Below are positions 53,321 to 60,774 of a stretch of DNA of 64,000 nt, piece after piece (positions within the stretch are counted from its first letter, which is position 1; each line of letters begins with the position of its first letter). Source of the stretch: Sorangium cellulosum So ce56 (GTDB lineage: Bacteria; Myxococcota_A; Polyangia; Polyangiales; Polyangiaceae); NCBI RefSeq assembly GCF_000067165.1, contig NC_010162.1, forward strand, positions 3,554,501 to 3,618,500. The letters are read 5' to 3'. A model generated the notes under the pieces. The model did not search any database. It was not told the DNA's origin and saw nothing but the letters and a program-made list of their open reading frames with translations. Both the position numbers and the translations under genes were made by a program.

Positions 53321-56300
53321 TCAGTCGTCGCGGGCGCCTTTCGGCCGTTCGGTCGTGCGTGCGATCGGCGATTCGATAGGCCGTTCGATAGGCCGTTCGA
53401 TCGGCCGTTCGATCGGCCGTTCGATTCCGAGCCGCCGCAGCTTCCGGTAGAACGTCGCCCTCGACATGCCCGCCTCGCGCGCGGCCTGGAGCGCGTTCCA
53501 GCCGGTCCGCTCGAGCGCGGCGAGCAGCGCGGCGCGCTCGTCGCGGGGCGGTCGCGGCGCGCCGCGGCCGCCGCCTTCCTGCGCGCGGGGCAGGTCCACG
53601 TCGTCGGGGCCGATCCTGCGGCCGTCGCACAGCACGACCGCCTTCGTGATCACGTTCTCCAGCTCGCGCACGTTGCCGGGCCAGCCGTGCTGGCCGAGCC
53701 GCCGCAGCGCCTCGTGGGACAGCTGCGGCGCCGGGCGGCCCAGCTGCTCGGCGGCGCGGCGCACGAAGTGGAGCGCGAGCTCCGGCAGGTCCTCCAGGCG
53801 ATCGCGCAGCGCGGGCAGCCGGATCTGCACCACCGCGACGCGGTAGTAGAGGTCCTCCCGGAAGCGCCCGCGCGCGGCCTCGGCCAGGAGATCGCGGTTC
53901 GTCGCGCAGACGAGGCGGAAGTCCACACGCACGGCCTCGGCGCTGCCCACCGGGCGCACCTCCCGCTCCTGGAGCACCCGGAGCAGCTTCGCCTGCACCT
54001 CGAGCGGCATCTCGCCCAGCTCGTCGAGGAAGAGCGTGCCGCCGCGCGCCGCGACCACGAGGCCGGTCCGGTCCCGGTCGGCCCCCGTGAACGCGCCGCG
54101 GACGTGCCCGAAGAGCTCCGACTCGAGCAGCGCGGCGGGGAGCGCGGCGCAGTTGATCCCCATGAACGGGCCGCTCTTCCGCGGGCCGGCGAAGTGGATG
54201 GCGCGCGCGACGAGCTCCTTGCCGGTGCCGCTCTCGCCCGTCACGAGCACGTTGACCGGCGCGTCGACAACGCGGTCGAGCGTCGCGAACACCGCGCGGA
54301 GCGCCGGGCCGCGCCCCACGATGGCGCCGTAATCGTAGCGGTGCTCCAGGGCCTGCTGGCGGACGAGCACCTGCTCCTGCAGCCGGTCGATCTCCGCGGC
54401 CTGGCCGCGCAGGAGCTCCTCGACGCGGCGCCGCTCGGCCTCGAGCTCCACGGTGCGGCGGCGTAGATCGTCGACGAGCCGCGCGTTGCGCAGCGCGAGC
54501 GCGACCTGGTCGGCGAAGGCGAGGAGCAGGTCGACGTCCTCCGGCGCGAACCGCGCGCGCCGGAAGCGGTTGTCGAGGTAGAGCGCGCCGAGCACGCCGT
54601 CCGGCGAGCGGATCGGCACGGCGATCACGGACCTGAGCCGCATCGCGTGCACCGACGCGTGCTCGTGGAAGCGCGGATCTTCCTGGGCGTCCACGGTGAC
54701 CACGGGCTCCTGCGTCGCGATCGCGCGCTCGGCGATGCCGTAGCTGAACTTGAGGTGGCTCCTGCCGACCTTCTCCCGGTCGACGTTGCGCGCGACCGCC
54801 ACGCGCAGCTCGCCGCCCGGCTGCTCGATCAGGAGGAACCCGCGCTCCGCGGCCGTGAGGTCGATCGCGGCATCCATGGCCATCGCGAGGATGTCGGCGA
54901 TCTCGACGGAGGAGTTGAGCCTGCGGAACACCGCGAGGAGCCGCTCGAGCTTGGCCGTGCGCTCCGCCGCCGGCGGCGCCGCGGCCTCGGCCGCCGCGGG
55001 GGTGCGCGCCGGCTGCGCCGCGCGGCGCCGGGGGTGGGTCCAGAAGGCGTGCTGCAGCGCCTCTGGCAGCGAGCGCGCCATGGCGGTCCAGGCGGCGGCC
55101 GCGCGCTCCCGCTGCGCCGCGGCGGCCTCCGGCTCGCCTGCGAGCTCGTGGGCTTCGGCCAGCGCCAGGCGGACGTCCGCGGCGAGGTCGGGCTGCGCCG
55201 CGCGCTCGGCGAGGCCCAGGGCACGCTCGAGGCGCTCCCGGGCGGCGGTGAGATCCTGACCGAGGTTGAGCTGACCGAGGTTGGGGCCGCCCTGACCGAG
55301 GTTGGGCTGACCGAGGTTGGGGCCGCCCTGACCGAGGTTGGGCTGACCGAGGTTGGGCTGACCGAGGTTGGGGCCGCCCTGACTGAGGTTGGGCTGACCG
55401 AGGTTGAGGCCAGCCTGACCGAGGTTGGGCTGACCGAGGTTGAGGCCAGCCTGACCGAGGTTGGGCTGACCGAGGTTGAAACCGCCCTGGTCGGAATCGC
55501 CCTGACCCAGGTTGCCGTCGCCCTCGCTGTCGAGCAGCGCGAGCCGCCCCTCCAGCAGCGCCGCGCGCGCCCCGAGGTCGGGCGCCTCCCGGGTGGCGCC
55601 GTGCTCCCGCGCCCGGCCCAGCGCGGCCCGCGCGTCCCCCACCGCGCCCCGCGCGAGGTGCGCCCGGCAGAGCTCCAGCTCCTCCTCCACCACCTCCCGC
55701 TGCGCCCCTTGTGCCTCGAAGCCGCGCCGCGACCGCTCGAAGCAGCGCGCCGCCTCCTCGGCGTCGCCGCCCGCGAGCGCGCAGTCCCCGAGGACCGAGG
55801 CCGCCGCCGCCGCGAAGAACGGCGCGCCCCGCCGCGCGGCCTCCGCCTCCACCCGCGAGGCCACGCGGGCGGCCCGCTCGAACGCCCCCACGTCCGCCCA
55901 GAGCTTCGCCAGATCGAAATCGAGGACGAGGACCAGGTCCGCCTGGCCCAAGGCGGAGGCGAGCCGCGCCCCGCGCTCGTAGGCGGCGAGCGCTTCCCCG
56001 AGCTCGCCCGACTGGTGGCACGCCGTACCCACGTTGAGGCTGCAGCGCGCCACCAGGTCGCCGAGCCCGTGCTCCTCCGCGGTCGCCAGCGCCTGCCGGT
56101 ACCCGACGAGCGCCGCCTCGACCTCCCCGGCCCGGAAGGCGTCGATCGCCTGGTACGACAGCGCCCGCACCAGCGCCCTCGGCGCCCGCCGATCGCGGTG
56201 CAGCCCGGCGGCGAGCCCGAGGTGCAGCCCCGCGAGCCGGCGCTCCCCGAGGTAGCTCGCCGCGACGCCGACGTCCTCGTGGAGGCTCGCCAGCACCTCC

Positions 56301-58540
56301 GGCTCGTCGCACCACGCGAGCGCCGGCTCGGCGCGGGCGCGCGCCTCCGCGTGGGATCCGAGCCGCAAGAGCGCCCGGCTCGCCAGATCGGCGAGCCCCG
56401 CGCGCTCGCGCGGCGTGAATGACGACGCCGGGCCCTCCCCGCCGGCCTGCTCGCTCCGCTCGGCCTCGTCGAGCCGCGCGAGCGCCGCCGTGGGGTCGCC
56501 CAGCTCCAGCAGGCACGCGCCCAGCCGGACGAGGGCCTGCGCGCGCCGCGTGCCGAGCCCTCCGGCCTCGTCGCTCGCGAGCAGGTGCTCCAGCACCTCG
56601 CGCGCCCGCGCCGCGCGCCCGACGCGCTGGAGGGTGGACGCGATCTCGAGCCGCGCCTCCGCCGACGTCGCCACCTCGAGCAGCGCCTCCGCGGCCGCGC
56701 CCCACGGCCTCGGATCCGCCTCGCGCTCCGCGCGGCGCTCGAGGAACAGGCGCTCGGCGGCGGCCGTGTCGCCCGACAGCGCGAGGTGCAGCACCCGCTG
56801 CTCGGTGTGCGCCGGCAGGGCGGCTGCCGCCCGCGCGTGCGCCGCGCGGACCGCCTCGCCGCCGAGGGCGCAGAGGAGGGCGGCGATCGGCCCGGCGCGC
56901 GTCAGCGTCCACCCCCCCGCGGTGCGCGCGGCGACGCCGCGGGCGGCGAGCTCGGCCAGGTGCGCGACCGGGAGCCCGAGCGGCGGCAGCTCCTCGTCGG
57001 CGACCGCGCCCCCCTGCACGGCCAGCGTCGCCACGGCGTCCCGAAGCGGCCGACCGAGGCCCCGCAGCCGCAGCGCGTAGCGCGCGCTCGCCCCGGGCGT
57101 CGTCGCGTCGAGCCCGGCCACGTCCCCGCTCTCGGCGAGCCGCCCCGCGATCACCACGAGATCGGCGGGCCACCCCGCGCTCGCGCGCAGCACGACCTCC
57201 GTCGCGTCGCCCAGGCCGATGTCGTCCATCCAGCGCTGCACCGCCTCGCGCCCGAGCGGCGGCAGCGCGACCTCGCGCGCGCTCCGCCCCGCCTCGGCGG
57301 CCACCGCGGCGAGCGGCGCCCGGCCGCCGCCGTGCGGGACGCGCTCGGCGGCGAGGAGCAGGACCGGGTCCTCGGGGCCGAGCAGGCGGGCGAGCGCCTC
57401 GAGCATCTCCCGGTCCGCCCCGCTCACCTCGTCGGCGTCGTCGAGCACGAGCACCAGCGGCCCGGCCCCCGCCCCCGCGTCGCCTCCCCGCGCCCGCGTC
57501 AGGCGCTCGTGCGCGCGCAGGGCGCCCAGCGCGCCGGCGGGGAGCGCCTCCTCGCCGGTCGCGCGGCGCAGCATCGAGGCCACCGGCGCGCTGGCCCTGG
57601 CGAAGCCCTCCACGGCCTCCATCCGGAGCTCGGCGCTCCACGTCGCCTCGCGCAGGAGGCGGCTCTTCCCGCAGCCCGGCTCCCCGGCGATCACGCAGAC
57701 GCGCGGGCCGCGCTCGCCTCGCTCGAGCGCGGCGAGCGCCTCGGCGACCGCGCGCATCTCACCATCGCGCCCGACGAGGTGGGGCGGCTCCGGCGGCGGC
57801 GGGGCCACGGCGCGCGGCGCGGCGCCCACCCAGTCGAGCACCTCGCCCGCGTCGGCCGGGCGGTCGCGCGGCTCGGACCGCACGAGGCGCTCGACGAGCG
57901 CGCCGATCGCCTCCGGCAGCGGCTCCGCGAGCAGCGGCGCGATCGCCTCGAGCGTGCGGCCGAGCGAGAACAGGTCCGCGCGCCCGTCGGCCGGCTCGCC
58001 GCGGATCACCTCGGGCGCGAGGTAGCCCCGGGTGCCGGAGACGCCGTCGTCGGGCCTCCCCCCGAGCCGCGCCGCGCAGGACAGATCGATCAGGACCGCG
58101 CGCCCCGAGGCCCCGACGAGGATGTTGGCCGGCTTCACGTCGCCGTGGCGGATGCGCGCGCGGTGGAGGAACCGCAGCGCGTCGAGCACGTCCACGATCG
58201 CGGCCCGCGCCTCCTCGAAGCGCCGGCCTGTCACGTACTCGTCGAACGGCGCGCCCAGCACCGCCTCCGACGTGAAGTAGAAGCGCGGCTCGCCGGTCTC
58301 CCGCAGCATGCCGAAGTCGAGGACCCGGACGAGGTGCGGATGGAAGAGCCCCGCCAGCATCCTGAACTCGCCGCGGAACGCCGCCCGCTCCGCCGTGCGC
58401 GCGTGGCCAAGCAGCTTGAGGCACAGGTCCCGCCCGAGCGCCTCGTCCCGCGCGAGCCACGCGGTGGCCAGGCCCCCCCGCCCCAGGGGGCGGATCAGGC
58501 GGTAGCGGCGGGCGAGCAGGGTCCCTTCGGCTTGGCTCAC
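53321..58540 (-). CDS. Ser/Thr protein kinase fused to ATPase, TPR, GAF and sigma54-activator domains
   Basis: A 1739-residue single-chain regulator starting GTG. Residues 10-240: protein kinase with G-loop GRGGLATAW, Lys42, catalytic RHGDVKPANIL (Asp134) and IDLS in place of DFG (Asp152 kept), then GTRGYLAPEV. Residues 255-500: P-loop ATPase, Walker A GEPGCGKS (286-293) and Walker B LVLVLDDADE. Residues of about 600-1180: TPR-like helices, interrupted at about 1009-1095 by NLGQ repeats. About 1190-1340: GAF domain. About 1400-1640: sigma54-interaction ATPase with GESGTGKE, GAFTGAD and GGTLFLDELGEMP. About 1665-1715: Fis-type helix-turn-helix (WNALQAAREAGMSRATFYRK). It ends in ERPI repeats. 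It diverges from a lipoprotein gene with a sigma54-type promoter. Confidence 0.93.
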   Translation of the reverse strand: MSQAEGTLLARRYRLIRPLGRGGLATAWLARDEALGRDLCLKLLGHARTAERAAFRGEFRMLAGLFHPHLVRVLDFGMLRETGEPRFYFTSEAVLGAPFDEYVTGRRFEEARAAIVDVLDALRFLHRARIRHGDVKPANILVGASGRAVLIDLSCAARLGGRPDDGVSGTRGYLAPEVIRGEPADGRADLFSLGRTLEAIAPLLAEPLPEAIGALVERLVRSEPRDRPADAGEVLDWVGAAPRAVAPPPPEPPHLVGRDGEMRAVAEALAALERGERGPRVCVIAGEPGCGKSRLLREATWSAELRMEAVEGFARASAPVASMLRRATGEEALPAGALGALRAHERLTRARGGDAGAGAGPLVLVLDDADEVSGADREMLEALARLLGPEDPVLLLAAERVPHGGGRAPLAAVAAEAGRSAREVALPPLGREAVQRWMDDIGLGDATEVVLRASAGWPADLVVIAGRLAESGDVAGLDATTPGASARYALRLRGLGRPLRDAVATLAVQGGAVADEELPPLGLPVAHLAELAARGVAARTAGGWTLTRAGPIAALLCALGGEAVRAAHARAAAALPAHTEQRVLHLALSGDTAAAERLFLERRAEREADPRPWGAAAEALLEVATSAEARLEIASTLQRVGRAARAREVLEHLLASDEAGGLGTRRAQALVRLGACLLELGDPTAALARLDEAERSEQAGGEGPASSFTPRERAGLADLASRALLRLGSHAEARARAEPALAWCDEPEVLASLHEDVGVAASYLGERRLAGLHLGLAAGLHRDRRAPRALVRALSYQAIDAFRAGEVEAALVGYRQALATAEEHGLGDLVARCSLNVGTACHQSGELGEALAAYERGARLASALGQADLVLVLDFDLAKLWADVGAFERAARVASRVEAEAARRGAPFFAAAAASVLGDCALAGGDAEEAARCFERSRRGFEAQGAQREVVEEELELCRAHLARGAVGDARAALGRAREHGATREAPDLGARAALLEGRLALLDSEGDGNLGQGDSDQGGFNLGQPNLGQAGLNLGQPNLGQAGLNLGQPNLSQGGPNLGQPNLGQPNLGQGGPNLGQPNLGQGGPNLGQLNLGQDLTAARERLERALGLAERAAQPDLAADVRLALAEAHELAGEPEAAAAQRERAAAAWTAMARSLPEALQHAFWTHPRRRAAQPARTPAAAEAAAPPAAERTAKLERLLAVFRRLNSSVEIADILAMAMDAAIDLTAAERGFLLIEQPGGELRVAVARNVDREKVGRSHLKFSYGIAERAIATQEPVVTVDAQEDPRFHEHASVHAMRLRSVIAVPIRSPDGVLGALYLDNRFRRARFAPEDVDLLLAFADQVALALRNARLVDDLRRRTVELEAERRRVEELLRGQAAEIDRLQEQVLVRQQALEHRYDYGAIVGRGPALRAVFATLDRVVDAPVNVLVTGESGTGKELVARAIHFAGPRKSGPFMGINCAALPAALLESELFGHVRGAFTGADRDRTGLVVAARGGTLFLDELGEMPLEVQAKLLRVLQEREVRPVGSAEAVRVDFRLVCATNRDLLAEAARGRFREDLYYRVAVVQIRLPALRDRLEDLPELALHFVRRAAEQLGRPAPQLSHEALRRLGQHGWPGNVRELENVITKAVVLCDGRRIGPDDVDLPRAQEGGGRGAPRPPRDERAALLAALERTGWNALQAAREAGMSRATFYRKLRRLGIERPIERPIERPIERPIESPIARTTERPKGARDD
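53369..53427. repeat. 12-bp tandem repeats at the 3' end of the sigma54-activator gene
   Basis: About four and a half copies of GGCCGTTCGATA or GGCCGTTCGATC in tandem, coding IERPIERP on the minus strand as the C-terminal tail just after the DNA-binding domain. Confidence 0.9.
55256..55515. repeat. Array of about 14 CTGACCGAGGTTG units coding NLGQ repeats
   Basis: Units of 15 bp (CTGACCGAGGTTGGG) and 21 bp (the same followed by GCCGCC or GCCAGC) alternate through 260 bases. On the minus strand they code NLGQP and NLGQAGL or NLGQGGP, giving a 36-bp higher-order period. They sit inside the TPR-like region of the kinase/sigma54-activator protein with the frame preserved. Confidence 0.95.
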
Positions 58541-58547
58541 CCGCGCA

Positions 58548-58596
58548 GTGTCTCATGGATGTGCCATCTGAGACAGTGAGACACTCGATGAGACAC
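58548..58596. promoter_or_regulatory. Four TGAGACA elements between the diverging sigma54-activator and lipoprotein genes
   Basis: GTGTCTCA (58548-58555, inverse orientation), TGAGACA (58569-58575), GTGAGACAC (58576-58584) and TGAGACAC (58589-58596). The first and last form an inverted repeat. They lie 42-90 bases upstream of the sigma54-type promoter and start eight bases from the activator's GTG: a candidate upstream activating sequence for the Fis-type domain. Confidence 0.6.
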
Positions 58597-58637
58597 TTGT
58601 GCCTCGCATTTCACGACGATTTCCGTCCTTTTTCATT

Positions 58638-58653
58638 CGGCACCAGGTTTGCT
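58638..58653 (+). promoter_or_regulatory. Sigma54-type promoter candidate
   Basis: CGGCAC-CAGGT-TTGCT: GG at 58639-58640 and GC at 58651-58652 with the required 10-base spacing, one mismatch from TGGCAC-N5-TTGCW. The expected transcription start is near 58664, just before the ATG at 58666, so the in-frame ATG at 58657 would not be on the transcript. Confidence 0.55.
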
Positions 58654-58665
58654 CTAATGGCCGGC

Positions 58666-59391
58666 ATGGCGATGCGGACGACATACGGACACCGAGGACG
58701 GCGGGGCGCGCGCGTCGCGACGCTCCTCGGAGCGCTCGTTGGCGGCTGTGTCGTGAGCCCGCAGCCGAGCCCGCCGGTCCACGAGCCGATCCTGGACACA
58801 GGGCTCGTCGGCGTGTCGGGCGACCCCCAGGTCTTGCGGCAACAGGTCTTCCTCAAGGGCGAGCCTGGCGCGGTCGAGCCGGCGGAGGGCGTGGTCGTGG
58901 TGACGAACCTCGACAGCGCGGACGCGCCCGTCATCGCGGAGATCAGCCGCGACGGCAGCTTCGTGGCCGCGGTGGACGCGTCGACGGATCAGGTCCTGCG
59001 GATCCAGGTGAAGCAGGGCGAGCGCCGGTCGGAGCCGGTGGATCTGCAGCTCACGGGGGAGCCCATCAGCGCGGCGCAGACGATGCTGGCGCACCTGCCT
59101 TGCCTCACGATCGAGCCCGCTTCGTGGGTCTCGCTCGAGGCCGGCGAGAGCGACGTGGTCGTCCGCAACACGTGCGCCGAGGACGTGTCCATCGGCGCGC
59201 CGCGCCTGCGCCGCGGCGCGGGGCCGTTCGGGTTCAGCCCGGCGGAGGCGTTCGTGGTGCCGGCGGGCGAGTCCGCCGTCGTCACGGTGCACGCGGACGG
59301 TGAAGGGGTGGAGCGCGAGGACGTGCTCTTCCTCGAGGTCACGGCGCCCGAGCCAGGGCGCCGCGTCCTGACGCTGACGCTCCCCGACTGA
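58666..59391 (+). CDS. Lipoprotein controlled by a sigma54-type promoter
   Basis: A 241-residue lipoprotein starting MAMRTTYGHRGRRGARVATL, then LGALVGGC (lipobox). The mature part has two beta-rich segments: DTGLVGVSGDPQVLRQQVFL with EGVVVVTNLDSADAPVIAEI, and PASWVSLEAGESDVVVRNTC with FSPAEAFVVPAGESAVVTVH. Both resemble Ig-like or transthyretin-like folds; the second looks like domains often found in Choice-of-anchor-type proteins. No catalytic site is seen. ATG 58666 or 58672 fits the predicted sigma54 transcript; a ribosome site is not visible, so the message may be nearly leaderless. A perfect hairpin overlaps the stop. Confidence 0.75.
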   Translation: MAMRTTYGHRGRRGARVATLLGALVGGCVVSPQPSPPVHEPILDTGLVGVSGDPQVLRQQVFLKGEPGAVEPAEGVVVVTNLDSADAPVIAEISRDGSFVAAVDASTDQVLRIQVKQGERRSEPVDLQLTGEPISAAQTMLAHLPCLTIEPASWVSLEAGESDVVVRNTCAEDVSIGAPRLRRGAGPFGFSPAEAFVVPAGESAVVTVHADGEGVEREDVLFLEVTAPEPGRRVLTLTLPD

Positions 59392-59403
59392 GCGGTCGGG
59401 GAG
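59380..59403 (+). terminator. Hairpin spanning the lipoprotein stop codon
   Basis: CTCCCCGAC (59380-59388), loop TGAGCG containing the TGA stop, GTCGGGGAG (59395-59403): a perfect 9-bp stem. A second GC-rich hairpin lies at about 59416-59453. Confidence 0.65.
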
Positions 59404-59532
59404 ACGAACATCGAACTCGCGCGCCGCGCTCGCCTTACTGCGCGCGGCGCGAGGCGCCCTTCCTCTGGAGGGGAGGGGCTCGTGGATGTCTATTGCCTCG
59501 CCGGTGACGGCGGGGCTCTTTTGGAGGAACCC

Positions 59533-60654
59533 ATGAACGTCCAGAATCGTATCAAGAGCAGCCGTATCGGATCCTTCCTCTGGCTCGCGCTGTCGATGTT
59601 CCCGCTCGCCGCGGGCTGTCATGTGGAGATCGCCGACGACAGCACCGCGTCCGACGCGGCGGAGGTGAGGGGCGGCGGCGGGCAGGGCAAGGCCTGCGGC
59701 GGCCTCCTCGGCCTCTCCTGCAAGAAGGGCCTCTTCTGCGACTACGAGCTCGGCGCCATGTGCGGCGCGGCCGATCAGACGGGCACCTGCCAGCCCATCC
59801 CCGAGGTGTGCACGAAGGAGCTCAGGGAGGTCTGCGGCTGTGACGGCAACACGTACAGCAACGAGTGCATGGCGAACGCGGCGGGCACGTCGGTGTCGTC
59901 GATCGGCCAGTGCGCGCCTCCTCCGGGCGACGTCTGCGGCGGCCTCCTCGGCCTCTCCTGCAAGGAGGGTGAGTTCTGCGACTTCGCGCCGGACGCCCAG
60001 TGCGGCGCGGGCGACATGACGGGCACCTGCCTGCCCACGCCGGGCGGGTGCACCAAGGAGTACGCCCCCGTCTGCGGCTGTGACGGGAACACGTACGGCA
60101 ACGCGTGCATGGCGAACGCGGCGGGCGTCTCGGTCGCGTCGAAGGGCGAGTGCGCGCCGCCGCCGTCGGAAGGCAAGGCGTGCGGCACCCGCGGCGGCTG
60201 GACGTGCGAGAAGGGCGAGTTCTGCAACTTCCCGCCCGAGGTCGAGTGCGGCGCGTGGGACGGGCCGGGGGTCTGCACGCCCATCCCGGAGGCGTGCACG
60301 TTCGAGTACAACCCGGTCTGCGGCTGCGACGGCCAGACGTACGGCAACGCCTGCGCCGCCGCCTCGGCGGGCGTCTCGGTCGCGTCGAAGGGCGAGTGCG
60401 CGCCTGCTCCCGGGAAGATCTGCGGCGGCATCGCGGGCTTCGCGTGCGAGAAGGGCGAGTTCTGCAACTACAGCATCGAGGCCATGTGCGGCGCGGCCGA
60501 TCAGACGGGCACCTGCGAGACCATCCCGGAGGCGTGCACGGAGCAGTACGACCCGGTCTGCGGCTGCGACGGCCAGACGTACGGCAACGCCTGCGCCGCC
60601 GCCTCGGCGGGCGTGTCGGTCGCGTCGAAGGGCGAGTGCGCCGAGCGCCGGTAA
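59533..60654 (+). CDS. Lipoprotein with four Kazal-like repeat units
   Basis: A 373-residue lipoprotein: MNVQNRIKSSRIGSFLWLAL, then SMFPLAAGC. The mature protein is four tandem units of about 80 residues. Each has a CGG-or-CGT-headed Cys-rich half (CGGLLGLSCKEGEFCDFAPD) and a Kazal-type half, CTKEYAPVCGCDGNTYGNAC followed by MANAAGVSVASKGEC. Kazal domains commonly inhibit serine proteases by a loop near the second cysteine, so a secreted or surface protease-inhibitor function is plausible. Units 3 and 4 are nearly identical at DNA level over about 100 bases, at an offset of exactly 240 bases, showing recent duplication. GGAGG lies just upstream of ATG 59533. Confidence 0.88.
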   Translation: MNVQNRIKSSRIGSFLWLALSMFPLAAGCHVEIADDSTASDAAEVRGGGGQGKACGGLLGLSCKKGLFCDYELGAMCGAADQTGTCQPIPEVCTKELREVCGCDGNTYSNECMANAAGTSVSSIGQCAPPPGDVCGGLLGLSCKEGEFCDFAPDAQCGAGDMTGTCLPTPGGCTKEYAPVCGCDGNTYGNACMANAAGVSVASKGECAPPPSEGKACGTRGGWTCEKGEFCNFPPEVECGAWDGPGVCTPIPEACTFEYNPVCGCDGQTYGNACAAASAGVSVASKGECAPAPGKICGGIAGFACEKGEFCNYSIEAMCGAADQTGTCETIPEACTEQYDPVCGCDGQTYGNACAAASAGVSVASKGECAERR

Positions 60655-60666
60655 GGCGGTATCGTA

Positions 60667-60730
60667 GGCGCCGCCCGCGCCGCGCGTCGCGTGACACCCC
60701 CCATCGCGCGACGCGCGGCGCGGCGGCGCC
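60667..60730 (+). terminator. Very long hairpin after the Kazal-like gene
   Basis: Left arm 60667-60691 and right arm 60707-60730 pair over 24 bp with a single bulged C; the inner 14 bp (CGCCGCGCGTCGCG with CGCGACGCGCGGCG) are perfect, around a 15-base loop. It starts 12 bases after the stop codon. Terminator is the simplest reading. Confidence 0.65.
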
Positions 60731-60734
60731 GCCC

Positions 60735-60764
60735 TTGACCGGCTCCGGGCCGGTTCCCTAGCAT
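60735..60764 (+). promoter_or_regulatory. Sigma70-type promoter candidate for the HEAT-repeat gene
   Basis: TTGACC (60735-60740) and TAGCAT (60759-60764) with an 18-base spacer; 5/6 and 4/6 matches to consensus. The transcription start would lie only a few bases before ATG 60775. Confidence 0.45.
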
Positions 60765-60774
60765 CCTGCCGTTC

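Noticed and set aside
55256..55515. CRISPR-like array
   Set aside because: Units are contiguous without unique spacers and keep a protein frame; this is a coding tandem repeat.
59480..59500. Second sigma54-like promoter (TGGATGTCTATTGCC) before the Kazal-like gene
   Set aside because: GG and GC are 9 rather than 10 bases apart and the -24 element is poor.
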